Shown piece after piece: positions 55,331 to 64,000 of a DNA stretch of 64,000 nucleotides. Source of the DNA: JBCFBK01 sp038562555 (lineage in GTDB: Bacteria; Bacteroidota; Bacteroidia; Bacteroidales; Prolixibacteraceae); the NCBI GenBank assembly GCA_038562555.1, contig JBCFBK010000001.1, forward strand, positions 62,001 to 126,000. Reading direction: 5' to 3'. The notes below the pieces were generated by a model. It saw only the letters and a list, made by a program, of their open reading frames with translations, was not told the DNA's origin and did no database searches. How positions within the stretch are numbered: the first letter of the stretch is position 1; each line of letters opens with the position of its first letter. Position numbers and translations under genes: made by a program.

Positions 55331-55522
55331 TCAGGCCATTTGCGGATCGGGTATGGCAATGGCCAGGATAAAATAAACCAATACCAGAGGCGGTATAAAT
55401 ACACTGAAAATGGAGTAGACCACACGAATCAGCAACGGATCAAGTTCCGGGTTGATATATTCTGATATCCCGCCGCAGACTCCGGCAATTTTGGTATCTT
55501 TTGATTTTCTTAACCGCTTCAT
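55331..55522 (-). CDS. PspC-domain protein, small (copy 2)
   Basis: 63 residues, MKRLRKSKDTKIAGVCGGIS, then EYINPELDPLLIRVVYSI and a C-terminal membrane helix. Paralogue of the next gene, 58 bp downstream, from a simple tandem duplication. It is 23 bp after the DUF4252 gene and belongs to the same operon. Confidence 0.9.
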   Translation of the reverse strand: MKRLRKSKDTKIAGVCGGISEYINPELDPLLIRVVYSIFSVFIPPLVLVYFILAIAIPDPQMA

Positions 55523-55545
55523 CTGTCTGTGTTTTTCTTTCCGGG

Positions 55546-56052
55546 TTAAAAGTCCAATGATAAATGTGCTCCGATCTCTTTGATTCCCTCCACATCATCA
55601 ATAAAAAAATCGCCATAAAATGAGATGAGGAAACAAAATCCTTCCTGGTCTTTACTCGTTACAAAGACATGAAATTCAGAGGCCTTTTTCTTGTTTCCAA
55701 GCATCCAGACCTCCGCATCACTGTCTTTATCTGCCGAGATCAGATGTTCATATGATGCAGCCGGCAACAAATTGGTTGCTTTCTTCATAAAACTTCCTGC
55801 ATTTAAATTCCCTTTAGCCGGATTATAAGAAAGCAGTCTGATCTCATGCAAATCACCTTTGATTTCTTTCCCTTCATCTTCAAGGTTTATGTCAAAGGCA
55901 TCCTTCATCTCTTTTGTAAAGGCGAAATAAGATACCCCTGGCTTGTTTCGGAAGGTGTCAAAGATCTTATCCGATTTGCTTTGAGCAGAAACACTGTATG
56001 TTCCTGACATCAAAAAGACAATTACGATTATTCTTAAGGCTGTTGTTTTCAT
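55546..56052 (-). CDS. DUF4252-family secreted protein
   Basis: 168 residues. Signal peptide with cleavage near SVSA-Q, then SKSDKIFDTFRNKPGVSYFAF and a C-terminal FYGDFFIDDVEGI, both characteristic of DUF4252. These proteins commonly accompany sigma-factor, PadR or PspC-type envelope stress genes in Bacteroidota; their biochemical function is unknown. It sits 32 bp after the large PspC protein and 23 bp before the small PspC copies. Confidence 0.8.
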   Translation of the reverse strand: MKTTALRIIVIVFLMSGTYSVSAQSKSDKIFDTFRNKPGVSYFAFTKEMKDAFDINLEDEGKEIKGDLHEIRLLSYNPAKGNLNAGSFMKKATNLLPAASYEHLISADKDSDAEVWMLGNKKKASEFHVFVTSKDQEGFCFLISFYGDFFIDDVEGIKEIGAHLSLDF

Positions 56053-56084
56053 GACAATTGCTCTTAGGTTTACTTCAAAACAGA

Positions 56085-57701
56085 TTATTCTTTTTTTACT
56101 GCTTTCTTCTCTTCAAGCCCCAGTGGCGTCATCTGCCAGAACTTTCCGATCATATCGCCATCCCAGGTGTTGGAGACATTTTCAATATCATAAATAATCA
56201 TTTCCATTCTGTCTCCCAGGTAGATTGATTTTCCTTCCGGAACTTTCACTGTAATATCCACCTCCTGATCCAGCCAGCGCTTGTTATCCTTAATAGTGTA
56301 ATAGGGATTGAAGCGGATTACCGAATCTTTCTGGCTAAACGAATATTCAATATCCTCAACGTTACTTTTTGCCGTTTCAAGACTGCTTCCCCTCGATTTC
56401 TTCCGGATCAGGATAACGAACTCGTCGGTGTTGCTTTCTTCGATATCAAGACGTGGTTCTCCGAGCAACTTTAATTCACCATTATCAGAAATTACCCGCA
56501 TCCGTTCCAGGTCCATCTGGTATCCGGCCGACCGGTTTACATAAGGATCGTCTCCCAATTCGAGATACAGCGTTTCACACTTCTGGCATTCGATTACCTG
56601 ATTCTGAGTGATCGTTGTTTCCTTGCTGTAATCTTTCACTTGTCCCACGGAAACGACGATTACGGTTATCAAGGCAATCAGCCAGACAACAAGACTGCTA
56701 AAGAAAATAACCTTGTTGTTCGATTTGAACCTGAAAACCATTTTTGTCCCGGCATAGAGCAGACCCAGCAAAGGGATTGCTACCAGGAAGGCTATGGCTA
56801 TCAGCAATATCGTCATGGAACCGGGAGCAATAAAGAAATTTGCAATTTCCGGCATATGAAACTCCGGGCCCAGATTTCCGATCCATGGTGCGGAGAAAAA
56901 CGGAGCAGATTGAAATATTGACTGACCGATCACCATGGAAGTAATAAATCCGATCAATCCGACAAAAGCGACCAGGATCAGGAATATCCCGGCAATAATG
57001 ACGATCACTTTCAGAATGACCCGAAGTACATTATAGCTTACATCGCCGAAACGCCCCACCTGGTCGCGCCCCCGTTCATAGGTCCCCGAATTGCGAAAAC
57101 GCTGATAGCTTTCTTTAACTTCTTTTACCTCTTCCTTAATTGACTTTTCAATATTGGAGACGGTGGCCTCCCTTCCCCGCATTTCCAGTTTCTCTGCAGT
57201 TGTCTTTGCCTTTGGAACAGCAATCCATAGCATAATGTATACCAGCAGGGCGATTCCGGCGCTAATCCAGAAAAGAATGAAGAAAATAATCCGCAGGACG
57301 ACCGGGTCAATATTAAAGTAAGCTCCCATGCCCGAGCATACGCCTCCCAAAACCCGATGGTCAGGGTCACGGTACATCCGCCGTTTCACTTTTGGTTCTG
57401 TGGGCTGCGTACCGGCTTCTTCGGCGACTTCTTCCTCTTCTATAAAGTCTTCCGGCTTACCCATCCTGGCCATCACCTCTTCAACCCAGACCTCAAGAAT
57501 AACGTCTTTCCCTTCTGCTTCCATTTTTTTGTTGAACAGCTCTGCAATCCTGGCCTCAATATCCTGAAGGATCTCCCGCCCGTCTGCATCTGAACCAAAG
57601 TGTCCGGTTAACATTTGAAGATAATCACGAAGCTTTTCATATGCATCTTCCTCAATATGGAAAACACTGCCGCTTATATTAATGGTGAATGTCTTTTTCA
57701 T
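56085..57701 (-). CDS. Large PspC-domain membrane protein
   Basis: 538 residues. An N-terminal acidic helical region (about 1-100; ILQDIEARIAELFNKKMEA, DVILEVWVEEVMARMGKPED) resembles other Bacteroidota PspC proteins. A PspC domain follows (RVLGGVCSGMGAYFNIDPVV, then LRIIFFILFW), then four to five more membrane helices (about 140-350). The C-terminal part (about 365-525) is beta-rich and probably extracytoplasmic. The gene follows the PadR regulator by 23 bp. PspC proteins act as inner-membrane sensors of envelope stress in the phage-shock system; no PspA or PspB homologue is present here. Confidence 0.88.
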   Translation of the reverse strand: MKKTFTINISGSVFHIEEDAYEKLRDYLQMLTGHFGSDADGREILQDIEARIAELFNKKMEAEGKDVILEVWVEEVMARMGKPEDFIEEEEVAEEAGTQPTEPKVKRRMYRDPDHRVLGGVCSGMGAYFNIDPVVLRIIFFILFWISAGIALLVYIMLWIAVPKAKTTAEKLEMRGREATVSNIEKSIKEEVKEVKESYQRFRNSGTYERGRDQVGRFGDVSYNVLRVILKVIVIIAGIFLILVAFVGLIGFITSMVIGQSIFQSAPFFSAPWIGNLGPEFHMPEIANFFIAPGSMTILLIAIAFLVAIPLLGLLYAGTKMVFRFKSNNKVIFFSSLVVWLIALITVIVVSVGQVKDYSKETTITQNQVIECQKCETLYLELGDDPYVNRSAGYQMDLERMRVISDNGELKLLGEPRLDIEESNTDEFVILIRKKSRGSSLETAKSNVEDIEYSFSQKDSVIRFNPYYTIKDNKRWLDQEVDITVKVPEGKSIYLGDRMEMIIYDIENVSNTWDGDMIGKFWQMTPLGLEEKKAVKKE

Positions 57702-57724
57702 TGGTATCTAATTTGCATTTTTTT

Positions 57725-58066
57725 TCAGTAACGTTCTGTTTTTCCGGATTTAATTGCAGCAACGGCTTCAACAAGTTCATTCCAGGAGCTACCAAGCTCG
57801 AGCAGGAACTCCTTTCCTTCATCAGTCAGTTCATAGTATTTCCGCGGAGGGCCCTGAGTTGATTCTTCCCAGCGGTAAGCCAGGAGTCCGTCATTCTTCA
57901 GACGGGTGAGCAAAGGATACAGTGTCCCTTCAACGATAATCATCTTTGAATTTTTTAGCTCATCAATGATATCGCTCGCGTAAAGAGGTTTCCCATCCAG
58001 TACAAGCAAGATACAGTATTCAAGAACCCCCTTCCGCATCTGTGCTTTTGTATTTTCAATCTTCAT
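57725..58066 (-). CDS. PadR-family transcriptional regulator
   Basis: 113 residues, a winged-helix protein of PadR subfamily 1 size. Motifs: MRKGVLEYCILLVLDGKPLY, ASDIIDEL, then EGTLYPLLTRLKNDGLLAYRW and GPPRKYYELTDEGKEFL. PadR proteins are usually repressors of their own operon. The palindromes at 58817-58842, which overlap the -33 region of the operon promoter, are a plausible binding site. It lies between the WMTDD-repeat gene and the large PspC gene. Confidence 0.93.
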   Translation of the reverse strand: MKIENTKAQMRKGVLEYCILLVLDGKPLYASDIIDELKNSKMIIVEGTLYPLLTRLKNDGLLAYRWEESTQGPPRKYYELTDEGKEFLLELGSSWNELVEAVAAIKSGKTERY

Positions 58067-58113
58067 ATCATTCCCTTTTTTAGTCTTTTAAGCAACCCCT
58101 TTTCCTCCAACAA

Positions 58114-58599
58114 TCAATATCTCCAGTAACGGTCGTCGGTCATCCAGGGCTCCAGTTTCAAATCCTCATCCGGAACTCGGGTATAGCGGCTGCTAAAATA
58201 ATCATCATCGGTCATCCAGCTTTCAAGTTCGAGCGGTTTATCCTGTTCAACTTCCAGAATATGATTATATGCACCGAAGTAGGCATCATCGGTCATCCAG
58301 CTTTCCACCGCCAAAACCTTGTCAGCAGCCGGCTCGACATAAAATGCTTTCATTTTTGAAGGGGCCGCTGATTTTCGTTCGGCTTCCACCATTTTTGCCT
58401 GAGTTCCGGCTTCCGAACTACCAACCATCAAAATCGCAGTTTTTCCAAAGCTGTTGTAAGTAAGAAGTTGTTTCCACAATCCCTGTGCACTAACTGTAAA
58501 GCTCAGCAAAACGACACTGACGATTACTGCCCCGCTCCGCAGGATAATTTTTCCATACCGCAGACTTTTGTTTCCTTTTTTTAAATTAATTGTTTTCAT
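58114..58599 (-). CDS. Secreted WMTDD-repeat protein
   Basis: 161 residues. N-terminal membrane segment or signal (about 20-38, ending SFTVSA-Q). The C-terminal third contains three repeats with the core E(S/P)WMTDD-x-Y-(F/W): VESWMTDDAYF, LESWMTDDDYF and LEPWMTDDRYW. They are 25-26 residues apart and separated by acidic linkers, and the protein ends three residues later. I do not recognise a named family. It is the promoter-proximal gene of the PadR/PspC operon, 47 bp before padR, and therefore likely part of the same envelope-stress response. Confidence 0.75.
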   Translation of the reverse strand: MKTINLKKGNKSLRYGKIILRSGAVIVSVVLLSFTVSAQGLWKQLLTYNSFGKTAILMVGSSEAGTQAKMVEAERKSAAPSKMKAFYVEPAADKVLAVESWMTDDAYFGAYNHILEVEQDKPLELESWMTDDDYFSSRYTRVPDEDLKLEPWMTDDRYWRY

Positions 58600-58798
58600 T
58601 GTTTAATCCCTTTCTTTTCTGTTTTAACTGTTTTCTTTTTTTAGGCTTTGAGACCTCCTTTTCATCGCTTCCTCATGGCTTTGAGGACTTGTTTGTTTTC
58701 TGTTTACATGCAATAAGACGCTCTGTTTTCAATTTCGTTGCATCTTATATAGAACTTTTTTTTGTCTACTTCCATTTTTAACATGGAAGAATGTATTG

Positions 58799-58842
58799 CA
58801 AATATATAAAGATTATATGGTACCATGCAAGACATAGTACTA
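58799..58842 (-). promoter_or_regulatory. PadR/PspC operon promoter with candidate operator
   Basis: Minus strand: -33 TTG at 58828-58830 and -7 TATATTTG (TAnnTTTG) at 58799-58806, 21 bp apart. Two palindromes straddle the -33 box: ATGGTACCAT at 58817-58826 and TAGTACTA at 58835-58842. A repressor bound there would block RNA polymerase; the PadR protein of this operon is the natural candidate. Predicted start near 58791, leader about 190 nt. Confidence 0.55.
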
Positions 58843-59124
58843 AAATTTTTGAAAATATTTTCATTCCGAACATTAATGCACTTATATACAATTACTTATT
58901 AATAAATAAAAAATTAACGCTGAGATCATTTACCTCCCGGCAGGGAAAGAATAGATTCAAAAAATGGACTTTGGTCAGTAAAAGAAGTTTCCAGGAATTT
59001 GCAAATCCGTCTTTCCAGTGTTAAAAAAGCGGAACGTTGACCGTTTCTTGCTTTTAAAGTTATTATCTCTTAACTCAATTTTAATGCATCTTTAATCGCG
59101 CCTGACAAATTATTTCCTTTATTT

Positions 59125-59178
59125 AGTCTAAAAATCGCCAGTCTCGAAGAGTCGCTGCGATTCCCTTATTTTTAGACT
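59125..59178 (+). promoter_or_regulatory. Inverted repeat upstream of the TonB receptor gene
   Basis: AGTCTAAAAAT (59125-59135) and ATTTTTAGACT (59168-59178) form a perfect 11-bp inverted repeat around a 32-nt loop, ending 37 bp before the ATG. It may be a leader hairpin or a two-part operator. The rest of the divergent spacer (58843-59124) shows nothing I can name; a clear TAnnTTTG box for the receptor was not found. Confidence 0.4.
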
Positions 59179-59215
59179 TTTATATAAGCACTAAAGCAAA
59201 ACAAACGCTATCAAT

Positions 59216-62200
59216 ATGAAAAAGATTCTTTTTATAGTAACGACAATTCTGCTTTTGGCAATTGCCCTGCCTGAGAGTTACGGACAATTAACTACTGCTG
59301 CCATTAAAGGTCAGGTGGTTGATGTAAACAAAGAGAGCCTTCCCGGTGCAACCGTTGTAATGGTGCATGAGCCCACTGGTACCCAATACGGAACCACTAC
59401 AAATGCCGCAGGTGTTTACAATCTTGCTAACTTAAATCCCGGAGGGCCATATACATTGACGGTTTCCTTTATCGGGTTCAACAATTTTGAACGGAAAGAA
59501 TTACACCTTACGCTTGGTCAAACGCGTCAGATGAACGCCGTACTTTCGGAAAGTACGGAAGAACTGGGAGAGGTTTTAGTGGTAGGGGGCAGTGGGGTAT
59601 TTGATGGAAATACCACCGGCTCAAAAACAACCGTCTCAAACGAGCGGATTAACACCATTCCCTCCATTAGCCGAGGCATCAGTGATGTGGCCAGGTTAAC
59701 GCCACAGGCAAAAGTTAATCAATATGGAGGCCTGGAAATCGCAGGGCAGAACAGTCGGTATAATTCTTTCACAATTGACGGGGCCGTTCAAAATGATGTA
59801 TTTGGTCTCGCCAATAACGGGACAAACGGAGGTCAGATCGGGATCAATCCAATGAGTATGGATATCATCGACCAAATCACGATTTCACTTTCTCCCTATG
59901 ATGTTACTCAAAGCGGATTTTCAGGAGCCGGCATTAACGCTGTAACCAAAAGCGGAACCAACACCTTCCATGGATCTGTTTATGATTACTACCGGAATGA
60001 AAATCTGGCAGGTAAGACTCCTACAGACAATCCGGAAATTGAACGGAAAAAGTTGGACGAGTTTACGTCTAACACCGCGGGATTCACATTAGGGGGACCA
60101 ATTATTAAAAATAAGCTGTTCTTCTTTACCAATGTCGAAATTCAACGGGATAATACACCCAAGCCCTTTGATTTTGCCGACTATAAAGGTTCAGCCACAA
60201 AAGCCCAGGTTGACGCGCTCGCTCAAAAAATGATCAGTGATTATGGTTATGATCCGGGCAGTTATGAGAATACCGAAGCATCGTTGGATGCCGAAAAGAT
60301 TTTTGCCAAAATTGACTGGAACATCAGTCAAAATCATAAGTTCTCTATCCGACACCAGTATTCGAAAGGGAAAAGTATAAGTCCTTCAACGTCATCCGAT
60401 GAGAGCATTTATTTTTCGAATGCAGGTATTAATTTTATTTCAACCACCAATTCCACCACGGCAGAACTTAAAAGTATATTTAAAAACAAATATGCCAACA
60501 AACTGATGCTGGGATATACTACTGTTGATGACAACCGCGATCCGATGGGTGAAAACTTTCCTTATGTAACAATGACAGATGAAAAGATTAATCTGGGGAG
60601 CGACCAGTTTTCAACGGGAAACCGGCTAAAACAAAAAATATTCACCATCACTGACGACTTCAGCATTTACGCTGGCCGACATAATGTAACCATTGGTATG
60701 CATCACGAATATTACGATATGTATAATGTCTTTATCCGCCAGAATTTTGGCCTTTACACCTACAGTAGTCTGGCTGATTTTATGGCTGGTTTACCGGCTG
60801 ACCGTTATCAAAGAAGCTTTTCCAATATCGATGATATTACCGGTGACGGTACCGCCGCTGCGGCTGAATTTAAAGTGTTGCAACTCGGCTTTTATGCACA
60901 GGATGAATTCCAGGTCACCAATAATTTCAACCTGACTTATGGCGTCCGTATAGATATCCCCAAATATCTGGACGATCCTTTGGAAAATGCCGATTTCAAT
61001 GAATATGTGCTCCCCTATCTGGAAAATAACTATGAGATCGATTTTATGGGGGCCAGAACAGGACTGGAGCCCAAAGCCAATCCCTTATTTTCACCCAGAG
61101 CCGGATTCAACTGGGATATAAAAGGAGACAAGACCTTGCAACTAAGGGGTGGCGTCGGTATCTTTACGAGCCGCATCCCTTATGTATGGCCGGGCGGGAT
61201 GTACAATAATAATGGGATATCAGTTGGTGGAATGGACATCAGAAATGCGGGAGCCCCTGAACTCGTGTTCAATCCCGACTGGAATGACCAGCCCAAAACT
61301 GTTGGCAAACCATCCGGACAGATCGATATTTTTGCCGAAGACTTCAAAATGCCGCAGGTGTTGCGCACCAATATCGCACTTGACAAAAAATTTGACAATG
61401 GGATTACGACCACAGTCGATATCACCTATACAAAGAATATCAATAACGTGACTTACCAAAATCTGCTTGTACAGGATACCGGTAAAAAAATGACGGGAAC
61501 CGGAGATAACCGTACCATCTGGAGTAACATCCAAAATGACGTGAATGCCAATAGTGGAGCTGAAGGAAGCTACACCGGAATTTTCCTGGGTTCAAACACG
61601 AGTAAAGGACATAGCTTCAACTTTACTGCACAGGCAGAAAAAGATTGGCTTAAAGGCGTATACACCTCTCTGGCTTACAATTACGGGTGGTCAAAATCGC
61701 TCAACGATGGCGAGTCCTCCCAAAATTCCTCTCAATGGCGCGTAGCCAACGCATTTGGCCGAAACCGGTTAGACCTGGGCAATTCGGTTTACGACCCCGG
61801 TCATCGTGTCCTTGCAACAGTTTCTTATAAATGGGAATACAGCAAGTTCGCAAATACCACCTTCTCTGTCTTCTATAACGGCCAATCCGGACAAACCTAT
61901 TCCTTTGGCTACGATAATGGCGTTTCTCCCAACGCAGGACCGGCGGGGGACAATACTGACCGATATAATTTAACTCTTCTTTACATTCCCGAAGATCAGA
62001 ATGACATTATCTTAGTGGATGACGGCGATTACGCAGCAGCTCAGCAATGGAATGACCTCAGCCAGTTTATTGAAGGGCATAAGTCATTAAGGAAACACAA
62101 AGGTGAGTACTTTGAAAGAGGCTCTCAACGTCTACCTTTTGAGAGTATCATCGATGTTAAAGTCATGCAGGAATTTAAATTCAAAGTCTCACCCACACGT

Positions 62201-62455
62201 GAAAACCGCATCCAAGTCGCACTGGATATTTTCAATTTTACCAATATGCTCAACAAGGACTGGGGCAGAATGCATAGAGCATTAGGCGATTACAATGTTT
62301 ATCGGCTGCTCAGGTTCGCCGGTTACCAGGCAGATGGAACGACTCCGACCTATCAGTACATCCATGATAACGAAAACGATCCTTATGGAATTGATGATTC
62401 GGGACTGCAAAGCTCAAGGTGGCAGGCACAATTTAGCGTACGCTATATTTTTTAA
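59216..62455 (+). CDS. Oar-like TonB-dependent outer-membrane receptor
   Basis: 1079 residues. Signal peptide (LLLAIALPESYG-Q), a carboxypeptidase-regulatory-like domain (about 28-110; AAIKGQVVDVNKESLPGATV), a plug domain (about 125-245) with ISDVARLTPQAKV and SGFSGAGINAVTKSGTNTFH, and then a large barrel ending in an aromatic residue (FSVRYIF). The layout and the GINAVTKSGTN motif fit the Oar/TonB-carboxypeptidase-like group rather than SusC, and no SusD gene follows. Substrate unknown. It is transcribed alone and ends at a strong stem-loop. Confidence 0.9.
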   Translation: MKKILFIVTTILLLAIALPESYGQLTTAAIKGQVVDVNKESLPGATVVMVHEPTGTQYGTTTNAAGVYNLANLNPGGPYTLTVSFIGFNNFERKELHLTLGQTRQMNAVLSESTEELGEVLVVGGSGVFDGNTTGSKTTVSNERINTIPSISRGISDVARLTPQAKVNQYGGLEIAGQNSRYNSFTIDGAVQNDVFGLANNGTNGGQIGINPMSMDIIDQITISLSPYDVTQSGFSGAGINAVTKSGTNTFHGSVYDYYRNENLAGKTPTDNPEIERKKLDEFTSNTAGFTLGGPIIKNKLFFFTNVEIQRDNTPKPFDFADYKGSATKAQVDALAQKMISDYGYDPGSYENTEASLDAEKIFAKIDWNISQNHKFSIRHQYSKGKSISPSTSSDESIYFSNAGINFISTTNSTTAELKSIFKNKYANKLMLGYTTVDDNRDPMGENFPYVTMTDEKINLGSDQFSTGNRLKQKIFTITDDFSIYAGRHNVTIGMHHEYYDMYNVFIRQNFGLYTYSSLADFMAGLPADRYQRSFSNIDDITGDGTAAAAEFKVLQLGFYAQDEFQVTNNFNLTYGVRIDIPKYLDDPLENADFNEYVLPYLENNYEIDFMGARTGLEPKANPLFSPRAGFNWDIKGDKTLQLRGGVGIFTSRIPYVWPGGMYNNNGISVGGMDIRNAGAPELVFNPDWNDQPKTVGKPSGQIDIFAEDFKMPQVLRTNIALDKKFDNGITTTVDITYTKNINNVTYQNLLVQDTGKKMTGTGDNRTIWSNIQNDVNANSGAEGSYTGIFLGSNTSKGHSFNFTAQAEKDWLKGVYTSLAYNYGWSKSLNDGESSQNSSQWRVANAFGRNRLDLGNSVYDPGHRVLATVSYKWEYSKFANTTFSVFYNGQSGQTYSFGYDNGVSPNAGPAGDNTDRYNLTLLYIPEDQNDIILVDDGDYAAAQQWNDLSQFIEGHKSLRKHKGEYFERGSQRLPFESIIDVKVMQEFKFKVSPTRENRIQVALDIFNFTNMLNKDWGRMHRALGDYNVYRLLRFAGYQADGTTPTYQYIHDNENDPYGIDDSGLQSSRWQAQFSVRYIF

Positions 62456-62467
62456 CTTAAACAAGAT

Positions 62468-62513
62468 GAATAGAGTCGGGCACCCCGGATTTTCGGGATG
62501 CCCGACTCTATTC
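62468..62513 (+). terminator. Stem-loop terminator after the TonB receptor gene
   Basis: Long stem: 62468-62486 pairs with 62495-62513 over 19 positions with a single mismatch (core AGAGTCGGGCA / TGCCCGACTCT). It begins 12 bp after the stop codon. Confidence 0.85.
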
Positions 62514-62608
62514 TGCACCCTCTTCGGAACCCGATTCACTTTTACCACCTTTTTCTCCTCCCGCTTGATTTTTACTTGCATATGACATTTTTTTTTTGAA
62601 ATTTTGCA

Positions 62609-62631
62609 TACCTACCAGTACCTACCGGTAG
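62609..62631 (+). promoter_or_regulatory. Candidate operator before the beta-galactosidase gene
   Basis: Two direct TACCTACC repeats (62609-62616, 62619-62626) run into the palindrome CTACCGGTAG (62622-62631), 31-53 bp before the start codon. This may be a regulator site for a sugar-utilisation gene; a TAnnTTTG-like box just after it (TAACATTG, 62632-62639) is one mismatch off. Confidence 0.4.
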
Positions 62632-62661
62632 TAACATTGCAATAATCTAGCACAGATCATA

Positions 62662-64000
62662 ATGAAAAAAAACAATTGGCTTTTGTTTTTCGTTTTATTT
62701 TCCTCTTCGTTCGCCTGCACAAAAACATACGAAGGCGTACCTTTTGAGGAGATGAACCCCAGGCCGTGGGAAGACCCAACGGTTAGTCAAATTAATAAGG
62801 AAAAACCAAGGGCATCGTTTATTCCTTACAACTCGAAAGAACAGGCGGTGACCGATGATCTCTGGTCCTCTCCCTTTGTGCAATCGCTGAACGGAACGTG
62901 GAAATTCCACCTTTCCCAAAATCCCGGTGAACGTCCTTACTGGTTCTTTAAGGATGATTTCCGCATGAAAGACTGGGACAATATCGAAGTTCCTTCAAAC
63001 TGGGAACTGCAGGGTTTTGATTATCCCATCTATACCAACGTGCCTTATCCGCATGCCAAAACCCCCCCGCTCATCCAAAAACATTACAATCCGGTTGGCT
63101 CTTACAAAAGGTCTTTCAAAATACCCGCCGATTGGGAAGACAAAGAAGTATTTGTCCATTTTGGGGCAGCCAGCTCTTTTGTGAATGTTTGGGTAAACGA
63201 GCAGTATGTCGGATACAGTGAAGACAGCAAAACACCAGCCGAATTCAATATCACCCCTTATCTGAAAGGCGGCAATAACAGTCTCGCCGTGGAGATTTTC
63301 CGCTGGTGCGACGGAAGTTATCTGGAAGACCAGGACTTCTGGCGGATGAGCGGGATCACGCGCGACACCTACCTCCTGGCCCGTGATAAGCAAAATATCC
63401 GCGACTTCAAAGTCATTGCCGGTTTAGACTCAACCTACACCAACGGAACATTCAAACTGGAGGCGGAACTCGTCAATTTTAACGCGGAAGCTGCAAACCT
63501 GACCGTGGAAGCAGAATTGCTGGACGGAGAAAATGCGGTTAAAACCTATAGCAAAGCCGTTGAGCTTGCAGACAGCCGCCAGGTGATCGCCATCGCCGAA
63601 GACGTTCTTCCCGGCGTGAAAACCTGGAGTGCAGAAACACCAAATCTTTATCAGTTACTAATCACTTTGAAAGACGCTGAAGGTCGTGTGGTTGAAGTGA
63701 TCCGCCAGGACGTGGGCTTCCGACAGGTAGAGATCAAAAACGCGCAACTGCTTGTAAACGGCCGTCCCATTTATGTGAAAGGCGTGAACATCCACGAACA
63801 CAATGATGTGACCGGCCATGTTCAGGATGTTGAAACCATGCTGAAGGATATTAAACTGATGAAAACGCACAACATCAATACGGTGCGTACTTCTCACTAT
63901 CCGGAACCCGAAATGTGGTACAAGCTTTGCAACATTTACGGCCTTTACCTCATCGATGAAGCAAACATCGAATCGCACGGAATGGGTTACGGCCCTGAGT
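62662..64000 (+). CDS. Glycoside hydrolase family 2 beta-galactosidase, partial
   Basis: The first 446 residues are visible; the gene runs off the right edge. Signal sequence with Cys at about residue 20 (SSFAC), probably a lipoprotein or periplasmic enzyme. The LacZ-type order is present: sugar-binding jelly roll (SLNGTWKFHLSQNP, VPSNWELQGFDYPIYTNVPY, HFGAASSFVNVWVN), immunoglobulin-like domain, and the start of the TIM barrel (VGFRQVEIKN, LVNGRPIYVKGVNIHEHND, HNINTVRTSHYPE, LIDEANIESHG). The catalytic acid/base Glu lies beyond the window. Expected to hydrolyse terminal beta-galactosides; the exact glycan is unknown. Confidence 0.93.
   Translation, partial: MKKNNWLLFFVLFSSSFACTKTYEGVPFEEMNPRPWEDPTVSQINKEKPRASFIPYNSKEQAVTDDLWSSPFVQSLNGTWKFHLSQNPGERPYWFFKDDFRMKDWDNIEVPSNWELQGFDYPIYTNVPYPHAKTPPLIQKHYNPVGSYKRSFKIPADWEDKEVFVHFGAASSFVNVWVNEQYVGYSEDSKTPAEFNITPYLKGGNNSLAVEIFRWCDGSYLEDQDFWRMSGITRDTYLLARDKQNIRDFKVIAGLDSTYTNGTFKLEAELVNFNAEAANLTVEAELLDGENAVKTYSKAVELADSRQVIAIAEDVLPGVKTWSAETPNLYQLLITLKDAEGRVVEVIRQDVGFRQVEIKNAQLLVNGRPIYVKGVNIHEHNDVTGHVQDVETMLKDIKLMKTHNINTVRTSHYPEPEMWYKLCNIYGLYLIDEANIESHGMGYGPE

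Noticed and set aside
1..64000. tRNA, rRNA, CRISPR arrays, insertion sequences, prophage genes
   Set aside because: No cloverleaf, spacer-repeat pattern, transposase or phage motif was recognised on either strand.

Overview
The window comes from a Bacteroidota chromosome. Evidence: sigma-A promoters of the TTG / TAnnTTTG type, an Oar-like TonB-dependent receptor, a PorT-type barrel, PspC/PadR stress genes, and DUF families (DUF5723, DUF4252, DUF4097, DUF4469) typical of that phylum. No rRNA, tRNA, CRISPR array or recognisable transposase was seen.

Layout. 1-8.6 kb: a DUF5723 protein, a large lipoprotein, a LolD/MacB-type ATPase (ABC1), a luciferase-like oxidoreductase, an archaeal-type AAA ATPase, a DUF4097 protein and an MgtC/DUF4010 membrane protein. 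8.7-39 kb: a same-strand array of eleven full-length, ~780-810 residue FtsX/MacB-type permeases (called A-K here), one half-length permease (L) joined to a DinB gene, one internally deleted permease and several decayed permease tails. 39-44.7 kb: AlkB, an ECF sigma factor with a membrane partner, a small membrane protein, an IPT/TIG lipoprotein, a barrel protein and DUF4469 fragments. 44.7-54.2 kb: a twelfth full-length permease (M), a canonical ATPase (ABC2), a four-helix-bundle (S23-like) gene flanked by GGAGACCGG repeats, a membrane-fusion protein and a TolC-type channel, divergent from an NtrC-type response regulator and its kinase. 55-58.6 kb: a PadR-controlled PspC operon. 59-64 kb: a TonB-dependent receptor and the start of a GH2 beta-galactosidase.

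How it fits together. The TolC channel, adaptor, ABC2 and permease M have the make-up of a MacAB-TolC-like tripartite pump. The A-L permeases bring no ATPase of their own and presumably share ABC1/ABC2. The central observation is regulatory. Seven promoters (ABC1, pseudogene-B-A, C, I-H(-G-F-E-D), K-J, L, tolC) share one architecture: two TGT-N11-ACA palindromes (distal copy sometimes decayed) with starts 20-23 bp apart, then a GG-N10-G(A/G/T) sigma-54-like promoter whose GG lies 54-56 bp from the proximal palindrome. The obvious activator is the sigma-54-dependent regulator at 51489-52853. The scattered pump parts therefore look like one enhancer-driven regulon.

The second theme is concerted evolution. 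The 3' ends of most permeases are nearly identical although the genes are otherwise strongly diverged, and orphan copies of the same tail lie between genes, recording repeated duplication, deletion and gene conversion.
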